From Onstottus_A sp036505875 (lineage in GTDB: Bacteria > Acidobacteriota > Blastocatellia > UBA7656), in assembly GCA_036505875.1 (NCBI GenBank), contig DASXSR010000344.1, forward strand, positions 1-8,521: a stretch of 8,521 nt of DNA, read 5' to 3'. The position numbers and the translations under genes are program-made. Of this stretch, positions 1 to 5,421 are shown in pieces. The notes below the pieces were generated by a model, which worked only from the letters and a program-made list of their open reading frames with translations, made no database searches and was not told where the DNA came from. Within the stretch, counting starts at the first letter, position 1. The number at the start of each line of letters is the position of its first letter.

Positions 1-143
1 ATCAGATTTGCCTCAAGGGCAGCGGTAGAGTTCCCCAGGAAACCGATCCGTGGGATCTTCTTCGCCTGCTGCGCCTCGGCTTTCACTCCAAGAGCAAGCA
101 ACACCACTGCAACAAGGATTGATGGCACCGCAGCCTTCTTCAT
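1..143 (-). CDS. ABC_sub_bind-type substrate-binding protein, N-terminal part (cut by left window edge)
   Basis: The first 47 codons of an exported substrate-binding protein are present; the rest lies outside the window. The ATG is at 143-141. It is preceded by GAGG (153-150) with a 6-nt spacer, a good ribosome-binding site that fixes the start. The product opens MKKAAVPSILVAVVLLALGV and continues with an AEAQQ cleavage region, then KKIPRIGFLGN. Basic residues, a hydrophobic core, a small-residue cleavage site and the KxPRIGFL strand are the standard opening of PF04392-like proteins. The leader closely resembles, in protein and DNA, that of the gene cut by the right edge, so both belong to one paralogous array. 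Such proteins bind small solutes in the periplasm for ABC import; the ligand cannot be read from this fragment. The gene could be broken further on, outside the view. Confidence 0.85.
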   Translation of the reverse strand, partial: MKKAAVPSILVAVVLLALGVKAEAQQAKKIPRIGFLGNSTAALEANL

Positions 144-329
144 TGCGCACCTCGTTTCGAGCGTTATGTATCACGCGGATAGAGATAAAGGAAAGTGTGA
201 TTTAGACAGCGGAAGGAGACAGGGATTAGTTGAGTAGGAAGGCCAGAATCAGCCTGAGATTGAATTGAACGACGCAACAGTCGCGTCTCGTAGGATTAAG
301 TCGATGGAGAAATCAGTTCAATCCTGGCA
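144..329. other. Intergenic stretch upstream of the left-edge SBP gene
   Basis: No convincing coding sequence on either strand. It lies between an SBP relic and the left-edge SBP start, so it should hold the 5' region of that gene. I saw no good sigma-70 promoter: the best pairs match both boxes poorly. The one structured element is the near-palindrome at 271-287, listed separately. Confidence 0.5.
271..287. promoter_or_regulatory. 17-bp near-perfect palindrome, possible operator or hairpin
   Basis: GACGCAACAGTCGCGTC pairs at 7 of 8 positions around a central base. It lies about 130 bp upstream of the left-edge SBP start and about 40 bp beyond the SBP relic at 330-514. It could be a dimeric regulator's operator or an RNA hairpin. 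It has no T-run, so it does not look like an intrinsic terminator. Function is not established. Confidence 0.25.
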
Positions 330-514
330 TCATCGAATCACTTTATCCGCTCGTTTCACAGCCCGCTGTGCAATCGTTAAATTGATTCGCTTGCTGACTT
401 CAGGTTCATCGCCAATTTGAACATCACCACCCATTCGACGGCAACGTCGCGGTGTCTTGTTCCTATTAGAATCTTGTGGACGATCTTCCCTGTGCTGTAT
501 CTGTTTTCTTCTGA
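330..514 (-). pseudogene. Degenerate C-terminal relic of an ABC_sub_bind-type gene, with a frameshift
   Basis: Two adjacent reading frames together align with the C-terminus of the intact SBPs. One frame, open from about 514 to a TAA at 379-377, reads KIVHKILIG, then RDVAVEW, then LAMNLKSASES. These match FVDKILKG, ADLPVEQ and VINLKTAKQ of the intact paralogues. The frame ending at the TGA at 332-330 then reads INLTIAQRAVKRADKVIR, matching IGLTIPPNVLARADKVIK. The switch between frames falls near 380-395. A TGA at 517-515 closes the first frame upstream, and no SBP-like sequence is recognisable beyond it. I read this as the decayed 3' end of an SBP gene, more diverged than the relic at 1781-1855. 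A wholly independent small gene is less likely, because the similarity needs both frames in register. Confidence 0.65.
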
Positions 515-560
515 TCAGCGGGGACAACTGCAAGCGCTCTTGTTTCCAGAGACCGGTCCA

Positions 561-589
561 GCTGCGATGCGGTTCGCAGCAGAAGCTGC
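561..589. other. Two overlapping inverted repeats downstream of the secreted-protein gene
   Basis: GCTGCGA (561-567) and TCGCAGC (574-580) can form a 7-bp stem with a 6-nt loop. GCAGC (576-580) and GCTGC (585-589) can form a competing 5-bp stem with a 4-nt loop. Both share 576-580 and are mutually exclusive. They lie about 50-80 nt after the stop at 641. No U-run follows on the minus strand, so this is at most a weak or factor-dependent 3' structure. Confidence 0.3.
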
Positions 590-640
590 TCAGGCGACAG
601 GGGGTGATGCAGCGTCCCCGTCCCGCGTGGTCAACAGTTA

Positions 641-1213
641 TTACGGGAATTGTTCAAGCCCTGTGTTCCCGTCCGAGGACATCGCCGCCGGTCCGGCGTG
701 CCCATCGCCGTCGAAGGGGGTATCGGCCGTCAAGCTGCAGGCGGCTTGAGCTTGTGCCGGATCGGCGAACCAGAAGACCAGGTGGTCCAAGTCCGCCCGG
801 ACTCGGGGAGTACCGGGCGTGTTGACGAAAGCCTCGGCGATGATCGCATCGACCTTGAGTGACCCAATGCCTGCCGCGTTCGTGGTGAAGTCTCCGATAT
901 ATTCCACCGTGCCGAAAGGCGTTGGTGTCGCGAAGGCGTCGGCTGAGGTCAAGAAGACCGCAAAGTCCGTGTCGGCCGGCAGACCGCGCGCATCCAAATG
1001 CAGGGTATCCACGCCTAAAGTATCCTCCTTATGGAGCACGGTCACGTCCCCTTTTGCATCTGACAGGCAACTAGCGACTCCAGCCGATGCTGGCGCCAAG
1101 TGAAAGCTAATGGTTGTGAGCGCATGCGCCACGCCGAGCGCGTACGGCACGGTCAATCCGAGTGTAACGAGCATGAGGGCAACAGCCAACTGCGTCATTT
1201 TTATCTTTTTCAT
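641..1213 (-). CDS. Small secreted protein of unknown function, predicted sigma-54-controlled
   Basis: 190 residues. The ATG at 1213 follows AAGGAGA (1228-1222) with a good spacer, and an in-frame TAA touches the ATG, so the start is secure. Residues 1-31 form a signal peptide: MKKIKM, a hydrophobic core, and cleavage near AHA-LTT. The mature part looks beta-rich, with alternating strands such as GDVTVLH and DTLHLDARGLP, then FAVFLTS, FGTVEYIGDF and HLVFWFA. Its only two cysteines, C49 and C159, could form a periplasmic disulfide. A TPFDGDGHAG motif (165-174) lies near the C-terminus. I recall uncharacterised secreted bacterial proteins with a similar layout (a VLH...LHLD...RGLP start, PFG...Y.GD middle, TPF.G..HAG end) but no known function. 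The gene stands alone behind a consensus sigma-54 promoter and next to an NtrC-type regulator gene, so I infer it is that regulator's target. No haem or metal motif is evident. Confidence 0.85.
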   Translation of the reverse strand: MKKIKMTQLAVALMLVTLGLTVPYALGVAHALTTISFHLAPASAGVASCLSDAKGDVTVLHKEDTLGVDTLHLDARGLPADTDFAVFLTSADAFATPTPFGTVEYIGDFTTNAAGIGSLKVDAIIAEAFVNTPGTPRVRADLDHLVFWFADPAQAQAACSLTADTPFDGDGHAGPAAMSSDGNTGLEQFP

Positions 1214-1306
1214 TTACTTGTCTCCTTTAAGAATATTTTGCAGAACCAATACCGCGGTCACATTTTGCTTACCAAACTCAACCTTCAGGTCAAAGCAATC
1301 ACCTCC
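1214..1306 (-). other. 30-codon open frame in the leader, abutting the secreted-protein start (possible leader peptide)
   Basis: In the frame of the secreted protein, minus-strand codons 1306-1217 are open and end in TAA (1216-1214), which directly abuts the ATG at 1213. The product contains DLKVEFGKQ and VTAVLVLQNILKGDK. The frame begins inside the very strong Shine-Dalgarno at 1298-1309 but has no ATG. Its only in-frame alternatives are CTG at 1288 and GTG at 1261. The TTG at the ideal spacing is in another frame and reads only two codons. It may be a decayed or non-canonically started leader peptide coupled to the secreted-protein gene, or chance. Confidence 0.25.
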
Positions 1307-1309
1307 TTA
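1298..1309 (-). promoter_or_regulatory. Perfect 12-nt extended Shine-Dalgarno in the leader
   Basis: The minus strand reads TAAGGAGGTGAT, complementary over 12 nt to the usual 16S rRNA 3' end. It lies about 85 nt upstream of the secreted-protein ATG, downstream of the predicted sigma-54 transcription start near 1428, and has no ATG at normal spacing. The secreted gene has its own site (AAGGAGA). This extra one may be a ribosome standby site or serve a leader peptide. Confidence 0.5.
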
Positions 1310-1439
1310 TCGGCCTACGATTCAATCGGATGAAGGCTGAGCTACTTCGTCTCGTAGTATATGAAGTCCGTGACGCACAGTCGTTCAGCCCGTCCTAAGA
1401 ACCCTCTTCAGTGAACATCGTCAAAGCAGGGTCTCTAGA

Positions 1440-1454
1440 GCAACGCACGTGCCA
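1440..1454 (-). promoter_or_regulatory. Sigma-54 (RpoN) promoter upstream of the secreted-protein gene
   Basis: The minus strand reads TGGCACGTGCGTTGC: a -24 element TGGCAC (1454-1449), 5 nt, and a -12 element TTGC (1443-1440). The invariant GG and GC are 10 nt apart. This is a full match to the consensus TGGCAC-N5-TTGC, in intergenic DNA and pointing at the gene starting at 1213. Transcription should start near 1428, giving a leader of about 215 nt. Other TGGCAC strings in the window (for example 6161-6166 and 123-128) have no correctly spaced TTGC and lie inside genes. The regulator encoded at 1868-3304 has the GAFTGA loop needed to activate sigma-54 polymerase. Confidence 0.8.
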
Positions 1455-1518
1455 CGAATAGAAGCCGTAAAAATCGCAACTTATGAGTGAAGGGTATTGT
1501 CAAGAACCGTCGCAACCT

Positions 1519-1537
1519 TGCTACAGGAGGAGTAGCA
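1519..1537. promoter_or_regulatory. Candidate enhancer (activator binding site) for the sigma-54 promoter
   Basis: TGCTAC (1519-1524) and GTAGCA (1532-1537) form a perfect inverted repeat with a 7-nt spacer. Its centre at 1528 is about 100 bp upstream of the predicted start near 1428, the usual place for an NtrC-type enhancer. Only one copy was found, whereas such activators often have two, and a 6-bp arm can occur by chance. Confidence 0.45.
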
Positions 1538-1712
1538 GATTTGATTCAGTTGACGACGGGACGAGCTAACGAGCTTGGAAACGTGATCTTGTCTGCTGCA
1601 TGGGCGGATAGTTACGGGCGAAAACCAGATAGCAAGAAAAATATGGAAGTGTAAATTAATCGTCGCACTATCGGTTCTCCCTTTTTGTTATCGGCCTCGA
1701 TCTACCCTTTTG

Positions 1713-1733
1713 GATTTGCGATTTCAGATTTCC
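1713..1733. repeat. Three heptad repeats (GATTTNN)
   Basis: GATTTGC, GATTTCA and GATTTCC follow one another on the plus strand. Just beyond, 1744-1750 is GTCACTC, a unit of the other heptad family found between the SBP genes. The array lies about 50 bp beyond the SBP 3' relic. Confidence 0.55.
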
Positions 1734-1780
1734 GCACTTTCTCGTCACTCTATCTCTTTCTGCTCGTCCCCCATCCAACA

Positions 1781-1855
1781 TCACTTGATCACTCTATCCG
1801 CTCTCGCCAGCACGTTCGGCGGAATCGCCGGGGCGCGCTGAATTGCGGAGCGCTG
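1781..1855 (-). pseudogene. C-terminal remnant of an ABC_sub_bind-type gene, in frame behind the regulator
   Basis: The last 14 sense codons read IPPNVLARADRVIK, then TGA at 1783-1781. They differ from the C-terminus of the right-edge SBP by one K-to-R change. Upstream, LRQRSAIQRAPA aligns with INLKTAKQIGLT of the intact genes, so weak similarity reaches about 1855, close to the regulator's TAG at 1870-1868. The remnant is in the same frame as the regulator, separated by that stop, and has no start signal of its own. Downstream, CACTTGATCAC and a loosely similar spacer are shared with the intact SBP genes. It is best read as the surviving 3' end of an SBP gene whose 5' end is now fused to the cytochrome gene. 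Confidence 0.85.
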
Positions 1856-1867
1856 GCGCAACGCCCG

Positions 1868-3304
1868 CTATTCTGGCGGTTCGGCAGAGAGTTCCGGTTG
1901 GTCACGGCGGCGCAGGCGTTTATTTAGGGCTTGCCGCGATACGCCCAGCAACCCCGCCGCCACGCCCTGATTGCCGTCCGCTCGGCTCAGCGCCTCAGCG
2001 ATCAACGCGTCCTCGGCCTCTTTGAGCGTGGGGAGCCGATCAGGAGACCACGCGACGAGCCCGGTGGACGGTTCCTCTGGCTGCTGGGTCGCGGCGAGGT
2101 CCGACTTGCCGGCAATGGCTTCTTTGAAGCTTTGCAACGACAGGATCGCCCCCTCGTGGCAGGCAACCGCATCGAAGATCAACCCTTCCAACTCGCGCAC
2201 GTTCCCCGGGAAACTATAGGGCTTGAGCAACTGATAGAGCGCCAGCGGCACCGTCGGCACGGGTTTGCCGAGGACGCGAGCCGCCTTGTCAACAAAGTGA
2301 TTGGTCAATAAAGAAAGGTCGCCCGTACGGGCACGCAACGGCGGCAGATGGAGATGGTGGGTCCGCAGTCGGTAATAGACGTCTTTGCGAAACGTCCCCG
2401 CGCTGACGCTCCGCGTGATATCACAATTGGTGGCGCACACGACCCGGGCGCGGCTCTGGCGTGGCCGATCCGCGCCGACAGGATAAAAGGTGCCATCCTG
2501 GAGGAGACGCAGTAACTTGACCTGCGAAGAGACTGAAAGGTCGCCGATCTCGTCGAGAAACAGGGTGCCCTCTGCTGTGCTCGTCATCAAGCCGTCCCGC
2601 GCCTGACCGGCGCCGGTAAACGCGCCCCTCGTATGACCGAATAAGGTATCCGAGAACAGAGTATCGTCCAGGCCCGCCACATTGACGGTGACAAGCTCTC
2701 CGGGGCGTGCCGAGAGCCGATGAAGCGCTCGAGCAACCAGTTCCTTGCCCGTGCCAGTCTCACCGGTAATCAAGACCGGCTGCGGTGACGGCGAAACGGC
2801 CTCGATATAACGAAAGATCGCAAACATTTCCTTGCTCTGCGTGATGATTTCGGCGAAGGCTTCGCGCTGATGCGGCGTATCCGTCAGGAGACGCTCTTTC
2901 AGGGACAGCACCTCCGCACGCAACATGCGGATCTCCAATGCGCGCTTCACAGACGATACCAGGCGGTTTTCTTCCACCGGCTTGACCAGATAGTCGACGG
3001 CGCCATCTTGCATAGATTGCACCGCGGTCTGGAGATCGTTCGTCGCCGTCATAACAATGACCGGAATATCCGGATGATCTTCGGTGACTTGCTCCAGGAG
3101 CGCATGCCCGGATAGATGGGGCATCGTGAGGTCGAGCAGCAACGCCCCGATGTCCCGTTCCGCCAGTAGCGGCATTACGGAGCGACTATCGTCGACAGTG
3201 AGAACGTGCACCAGGCCCGAAGAGCGCAGCACGATGCTCGCGCTGTGCAGCACCTGGGTATCGTCATCCACCAACAGAACCGGCATATTGGAAACGTCTT
3301 TCAT
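1868..3304 (-). CDS. NtrC-family sigma-54-dependent response regulator
   Basis: 478 residues, three domains. Receiver, about 7-125: acidic pocket D13-D15, phosphoacceptor D58 in LLLDLT, T86 and K108. AAA+ sigma-54 interaction domain, about 150-390: Walker A GETGTGKE (181-188), GAFTGA loop (227-232), Walker B GTLFLDEIGDL (246-256), RKDVYYRL arginine-finger region and FPGNVREL (365-372). Fis-type helix-turn-helix, about 440-467: GNQGVAAGLLGVSRQAL. All parts needed to receive phosphate, hydrolyse ATP and remodel sigma-54 polymerase are intact. It starts 8 bp after the kinase stop; AGAGGAG near the kinase 3' end is its ribosome-binding site, at a rather long spacing. M7 is a possible alternative start. 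The kinase next door should be its partner, and the sigma-54 promoter at 1440-1454 its likely target. An SBP remnant follows in frame after the stop. Confidence 0.95.
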   Translation of the reverse strand: MKDVSNMPVLLVDDDTQVLHSASIVLRSSGLVHVLTVDDSRSVMPLLAERDIGALLLDLTMPHLSGHALLEQVTEDHPDIPVIVMTATNDLQTAVQSMQDGAVDYLVKPVEENRLVSSVKRALEIRMLRAEVLSLKERLLTDTPHQREAFAEIITQSKEMFAIFRYIEAVSPSPQPVLITGETGTGKELVARALHRLSARPGELVTVNVAGLDDTLFSDTLFGHTRGAFTGAGQARDGLMTSTAEGTLFLDEIGDLSVSSQVKLLRLLQDGTFYPVGADRPRQSRARVVCATNCDITRSVSAGTFRKDVYYRLRTHHLHLPPLRARTGDLSLLTNHFVDKAARVLGKPVPTVPLALYQLLKPYSFPGNVRELEGLIFDAVACHEGAILSLQSFKEAIAGKSDLAATQQPEEPSTGLVAWSPDRLPTLKEAEDALIAEALSRADGNQGVAAGLLGVSRQALNKRLRRRDQPELSAEPPE

Positions 3305-3312
3305 GGGATCGG

Positions 3313-5421
3313 CTACTCCTCTCTAGCAGGCGACAAGTTGAGGAGACTCGACTTTTCCTCGCTATGGCAGGGAAAGGTGACCCGGGCGCGCGTGCCTTTG
3401 CCCGGCTCGGAATCAAAAGTGAGTCGGCCACCGTGCAAGCGGACAAGAGAAGAGGTGATGGCCAGACCAAGCCCTGTCCCTCCGCTTTCTTGCTTGGTGG
3501 TGAAAAAAGGATCGCACAAGCGTGCCAGATGCTCCGGCGGAATGCCGACACCTTCGTCGCGCACCTCGAGTACCACACAGCGCTTGCTGGCGTCGAAGGA
3601 TGTCGTCACGGTGACTCCGCGTTTCCTGTTAGGCAGCGCCTCCACGGCGTTGGTCAGAAGATTGACGACGATTTGCTCCACGTGCTGCGCATCTCCTGGC
3701 AAGGACGGCAATCCCTGAGCAAGACCGACCTGCAAGCGATCCGTGCGGTTCTTGACCAAATGGGCGAGCAAGCGTAGCGCGCGCTCGACCGCTTCGTTCA
3801 ACTGCAAGGCGGTATGAGCTCCTCGTCCGCGCGGTCGCGAAAAATGCTTGAGATCGTCAACGATGCGCTCGATCCGTCGCGCGCCGTCGTGTACGTCTTG
3901 AACTAGCGTGGGTACGGTGCGGCGCATTTCGCTATAAGGTAATCCGCCAAGTGAAAATGACCCGTGTTCCTGCGCATAGTCATCCAAGTTGCCCACAGCG
4001 TCATCCCACGCTTGCGCCAGCACTCTTGAGTTCATCAACACGACCTGGTTCGGATTGTTGATTTCGTGCGCCACGCTTGAGACGAGCGTGCCCAAGGCGG
4101 TCATCTTATTGGCCTGGATGAGCTGCAGCTTCTGCTGGCGCGTGGTTTCCTGCAACTGTTTTTGGGCGGTCAGGTCACGAATAATGCCGGTCACGTAGTT
4201 GTCGTGCGCCGTCGACCAGGTTGAGAGTGAAATCTCCAGCGGGAACTCACTGCCGTCTTTGCGGACACCGGAGAATTCCACCGTTGTGCCAACCAAGCGA
4301 GAAGAGCCGGTAGTAGACCATTGCCTAAAGCGCTCAAGGTGAGCCAAATGGTGGCGGGTAGGCATCAGACGCGTGAAAGGAGTGCCCAGAATTTCCTCCG
4401 CCGTGTAGCCAAAGATCGCCTCCGCCCTGGCGTTCCAAGAGACGATGTTTCCCGAGCTATCGGCGGAAATGATGGCGTCATTGGCTGATTCTGTGATGGC
4501 ACGGAAGCGTTCTTCGCTGGCGCGCAAGGCGGCGACAGCCTGCTGGCGCTCCCCCATCTCTCTCTCTAAGTCGGTATTGGCCCGGCGCAGGTCCCGGGCA
4601 TTCGAGCGCAGTCGCGCAAACTGGTAAAACAAATAGCCAAGCAGGATGACGGCTACGAGGTACAGCAACACTCGAAACAGTTGCGCGCGCGCTTCGACCC
4701 TGTTGGCATATTGTAGCACGGCATTCTGGAGGGCATCTGCATGGGCCGTGGTGGGGGCGGCGATGATCTGGCGCAAGAGGGTATCGACGCGAGGAAGCAT
4801 CTCCACAATCAGCCAACCATGTGCGATTAGCGTGTCGAGACCTGGCTGCTTGCGCGGGTTAGCTGACAAACGACTGAGCGCTGCCTCTGCTTCTTTGCCC
4901 GCGCCGAGTTCCGACGTGTGTATGAAGCGCACCAGTACGTGCGAGACGGCGGCGATTTCTGCCGCCACGTTTTGCTCCGCTTTGAACTGTTTGCCGATGT
5001 TCTGCCCGGTATGTGTGAAATACCTCAAAGAGTTTTGCAGCAGGGCGTTGTCCGATTTGAAGTACTCGACCAGAGTCAGCTTCTGTTGCAACGCGGCCGT
5101 CAAGGCCTCCGCGTGCTTGCCCATCTCCTTTGCCGCCGCGCCCGATACTGTCGTACTCTCGGCGCGCAGCGCATCCGCTATCTGGGAGAGCTGCTGACCG
5201 ATCTGCGGCAACGAATCATAATTGGGAAGTAGTCCGGCGCGCGCAAGCAATACGTCGCGGGTCAGCTCCGTGTCATGCAGTTGCAAATTCTGCAATGCCT
5301 CTTGCATGTGTGCCCGCCGAGCGAGGTCTGGGTTCCTGCTCTGGATGAGCAAGTAGGTAAGGAGCAGCAGGAGGCCCGCCACGATCGACAAAGGCTTCCA
5401 CAATCTAACCATACTTGTCAC
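3313..5421 (-). CDS. Membrane sensor histidine kinase (DAHL-like periplasmic domain, PAS, HisKA, HATPase)
   Basis: 702 residues. TM1 about 10-26; a helical periplasmic domain about 30-245, with DVLLARAGLLPNYDSLP typical of DAHL-type sensors (family name from memory); TM2 about 248-268; a coiled-coil linker about 272-300; PAS about 303-420, ending in VTGIIRDLTAQKQLQE. HisKA has the phosphorylated H452 in AHEINNPN. The ATPase domain has the N box around N587, DEGVGIP (622-628), FF at 639-640 and GGTGLGL (647-653). It senses an unknown periplasmic cue, possibly through the cytochrome encoded just upstream, and phosphorylates the regulator encoded next. GTG (5421-5419) overlaps the cytochrome TGA as GTGA, with GGAAG 8 nt upstream; this supports GTG over the ATG three codons later and implies translational coupling. 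No receiver domain is fused, so this is a simple two-component pair. Confidence 0.95.
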   Translation of the reverse strand: MTSMVRLWKPLSIVAGLLLLLTYLLIQSRNPDLARRAHMQEALQNLQLHDTELTRDVLLARAGLLPNYDSLPQIGQQLSQIADALRAESTTVSGAAAKEMGKHAEALTAALQQKLTLVEYFKSDNALLQNSLRYFTHTGQNIGKQFKAEQNVAAEIAAVSHVLVRFIHTSELGAGKEAEAALSRLSANPRKQPGLDTLIAHGWLIVEMLPRVDTLLRQIIAAPTTAHADALQNAVLQYANRVEARAQLFRVLLYLVAVILLGYLFYQFARLRSNARDLRRANTDLEREMGERQQAVAALRASEERFRAITESANDAIISADSSGNIVSWNARAEAIFGYTAEEILGTPFTRLMPTRHHLAHLERFRQWSTTGSSRLVGTTVEFSGVRKDGSEFPLEISLSTWSTAHDNYVTGIIRDLTAQKQLQETTRQQKLQLIQANKMTALGTLVSSVAHEINNPNQVVLMNSRVLAQAWDDAVGNLDDYAQEHGSFSLGGLPYSEMRRTVPTLVQDVHDGARRIERIVDDLKHFSRPRGRGAHTALQLNEAVERALRLLAHLVKNRTDRLQVGLAQGLPSLPGDAQHVEQIVVNLLTNAVEALPNRKRGVTVTTSFDASKRCVVLEVRDEGVGIPPEHLARLCDPFFTTKQESGGTGLGLAITSSLVRLHGGRLTFDSEPGKGTRARVTFPCHSEEKSSLLNLSPAREE

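Larger units (their letters stand above)
1310..1780. other. Intergenic control region between the regulator module and the secreted-protein gene
   Basis: No supported gene on either strand. It holds the sigma-54 promoter (1440-1454), a candidate enhancer (1519-1537) and a heptad repeat (1713-1733), each listed separately. The part nearest 1780 is AT-richer than the genes and resembles the spacers of the SBP array. No intrinsic terminator for the regulator transcript was found. Confidence 0.6.

Noticed and set aside
417..825. Overlapping plus-strand frames at 417-749 and 457-825
   Set aside because: They oppose the secreted-protein gene and the SBP relic, both of which have family-level or signal-peptide support. 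They show no motif of their own.
1298..1309. Plus strand ATCACCTCCTTA equals the usual 16S rRNA 3' end; possible rRNA fragment
   Set aside because: The flanking bases do not match 16S rRNA or an rRNA spacer. The minus-strand reading as a strong Shine-Dalgarno in a leader is simpler.
1307..1697. Direct repeat TTATCGGCCT at 1307-1316 and 1688-1697 as ends of a mobile element
   Set aside because: Ten bases with no inverted ends, no transposase or integrase between or near them, and the pair does not bound the cassette. Chance is likely.
1868..1870. Stop-codon readthrough of the regulator into the in-frame SBP remnant
   Set aside because: The frame is shared for 28 codons, but there is no readthrough signal, and the regulator already ends normally after its helix-turn-helix.
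3206..3718. 170-codon plus-strand frame across the kinase/regulator junction
   Set aside because: It is antisense to the conserved kinase ATPase domain and the receiver domain, with no family motif and no credible start context.
4646..5197. 183-codon open frame on the plus strand inside the kinase gene
   Set aside because: It lies wholly antisense to a well-supported histidine kinase. It is rich in Ala, Ser and Arg, as expected from the complement of GC-rich coding DNA, and has no recognisable motif.
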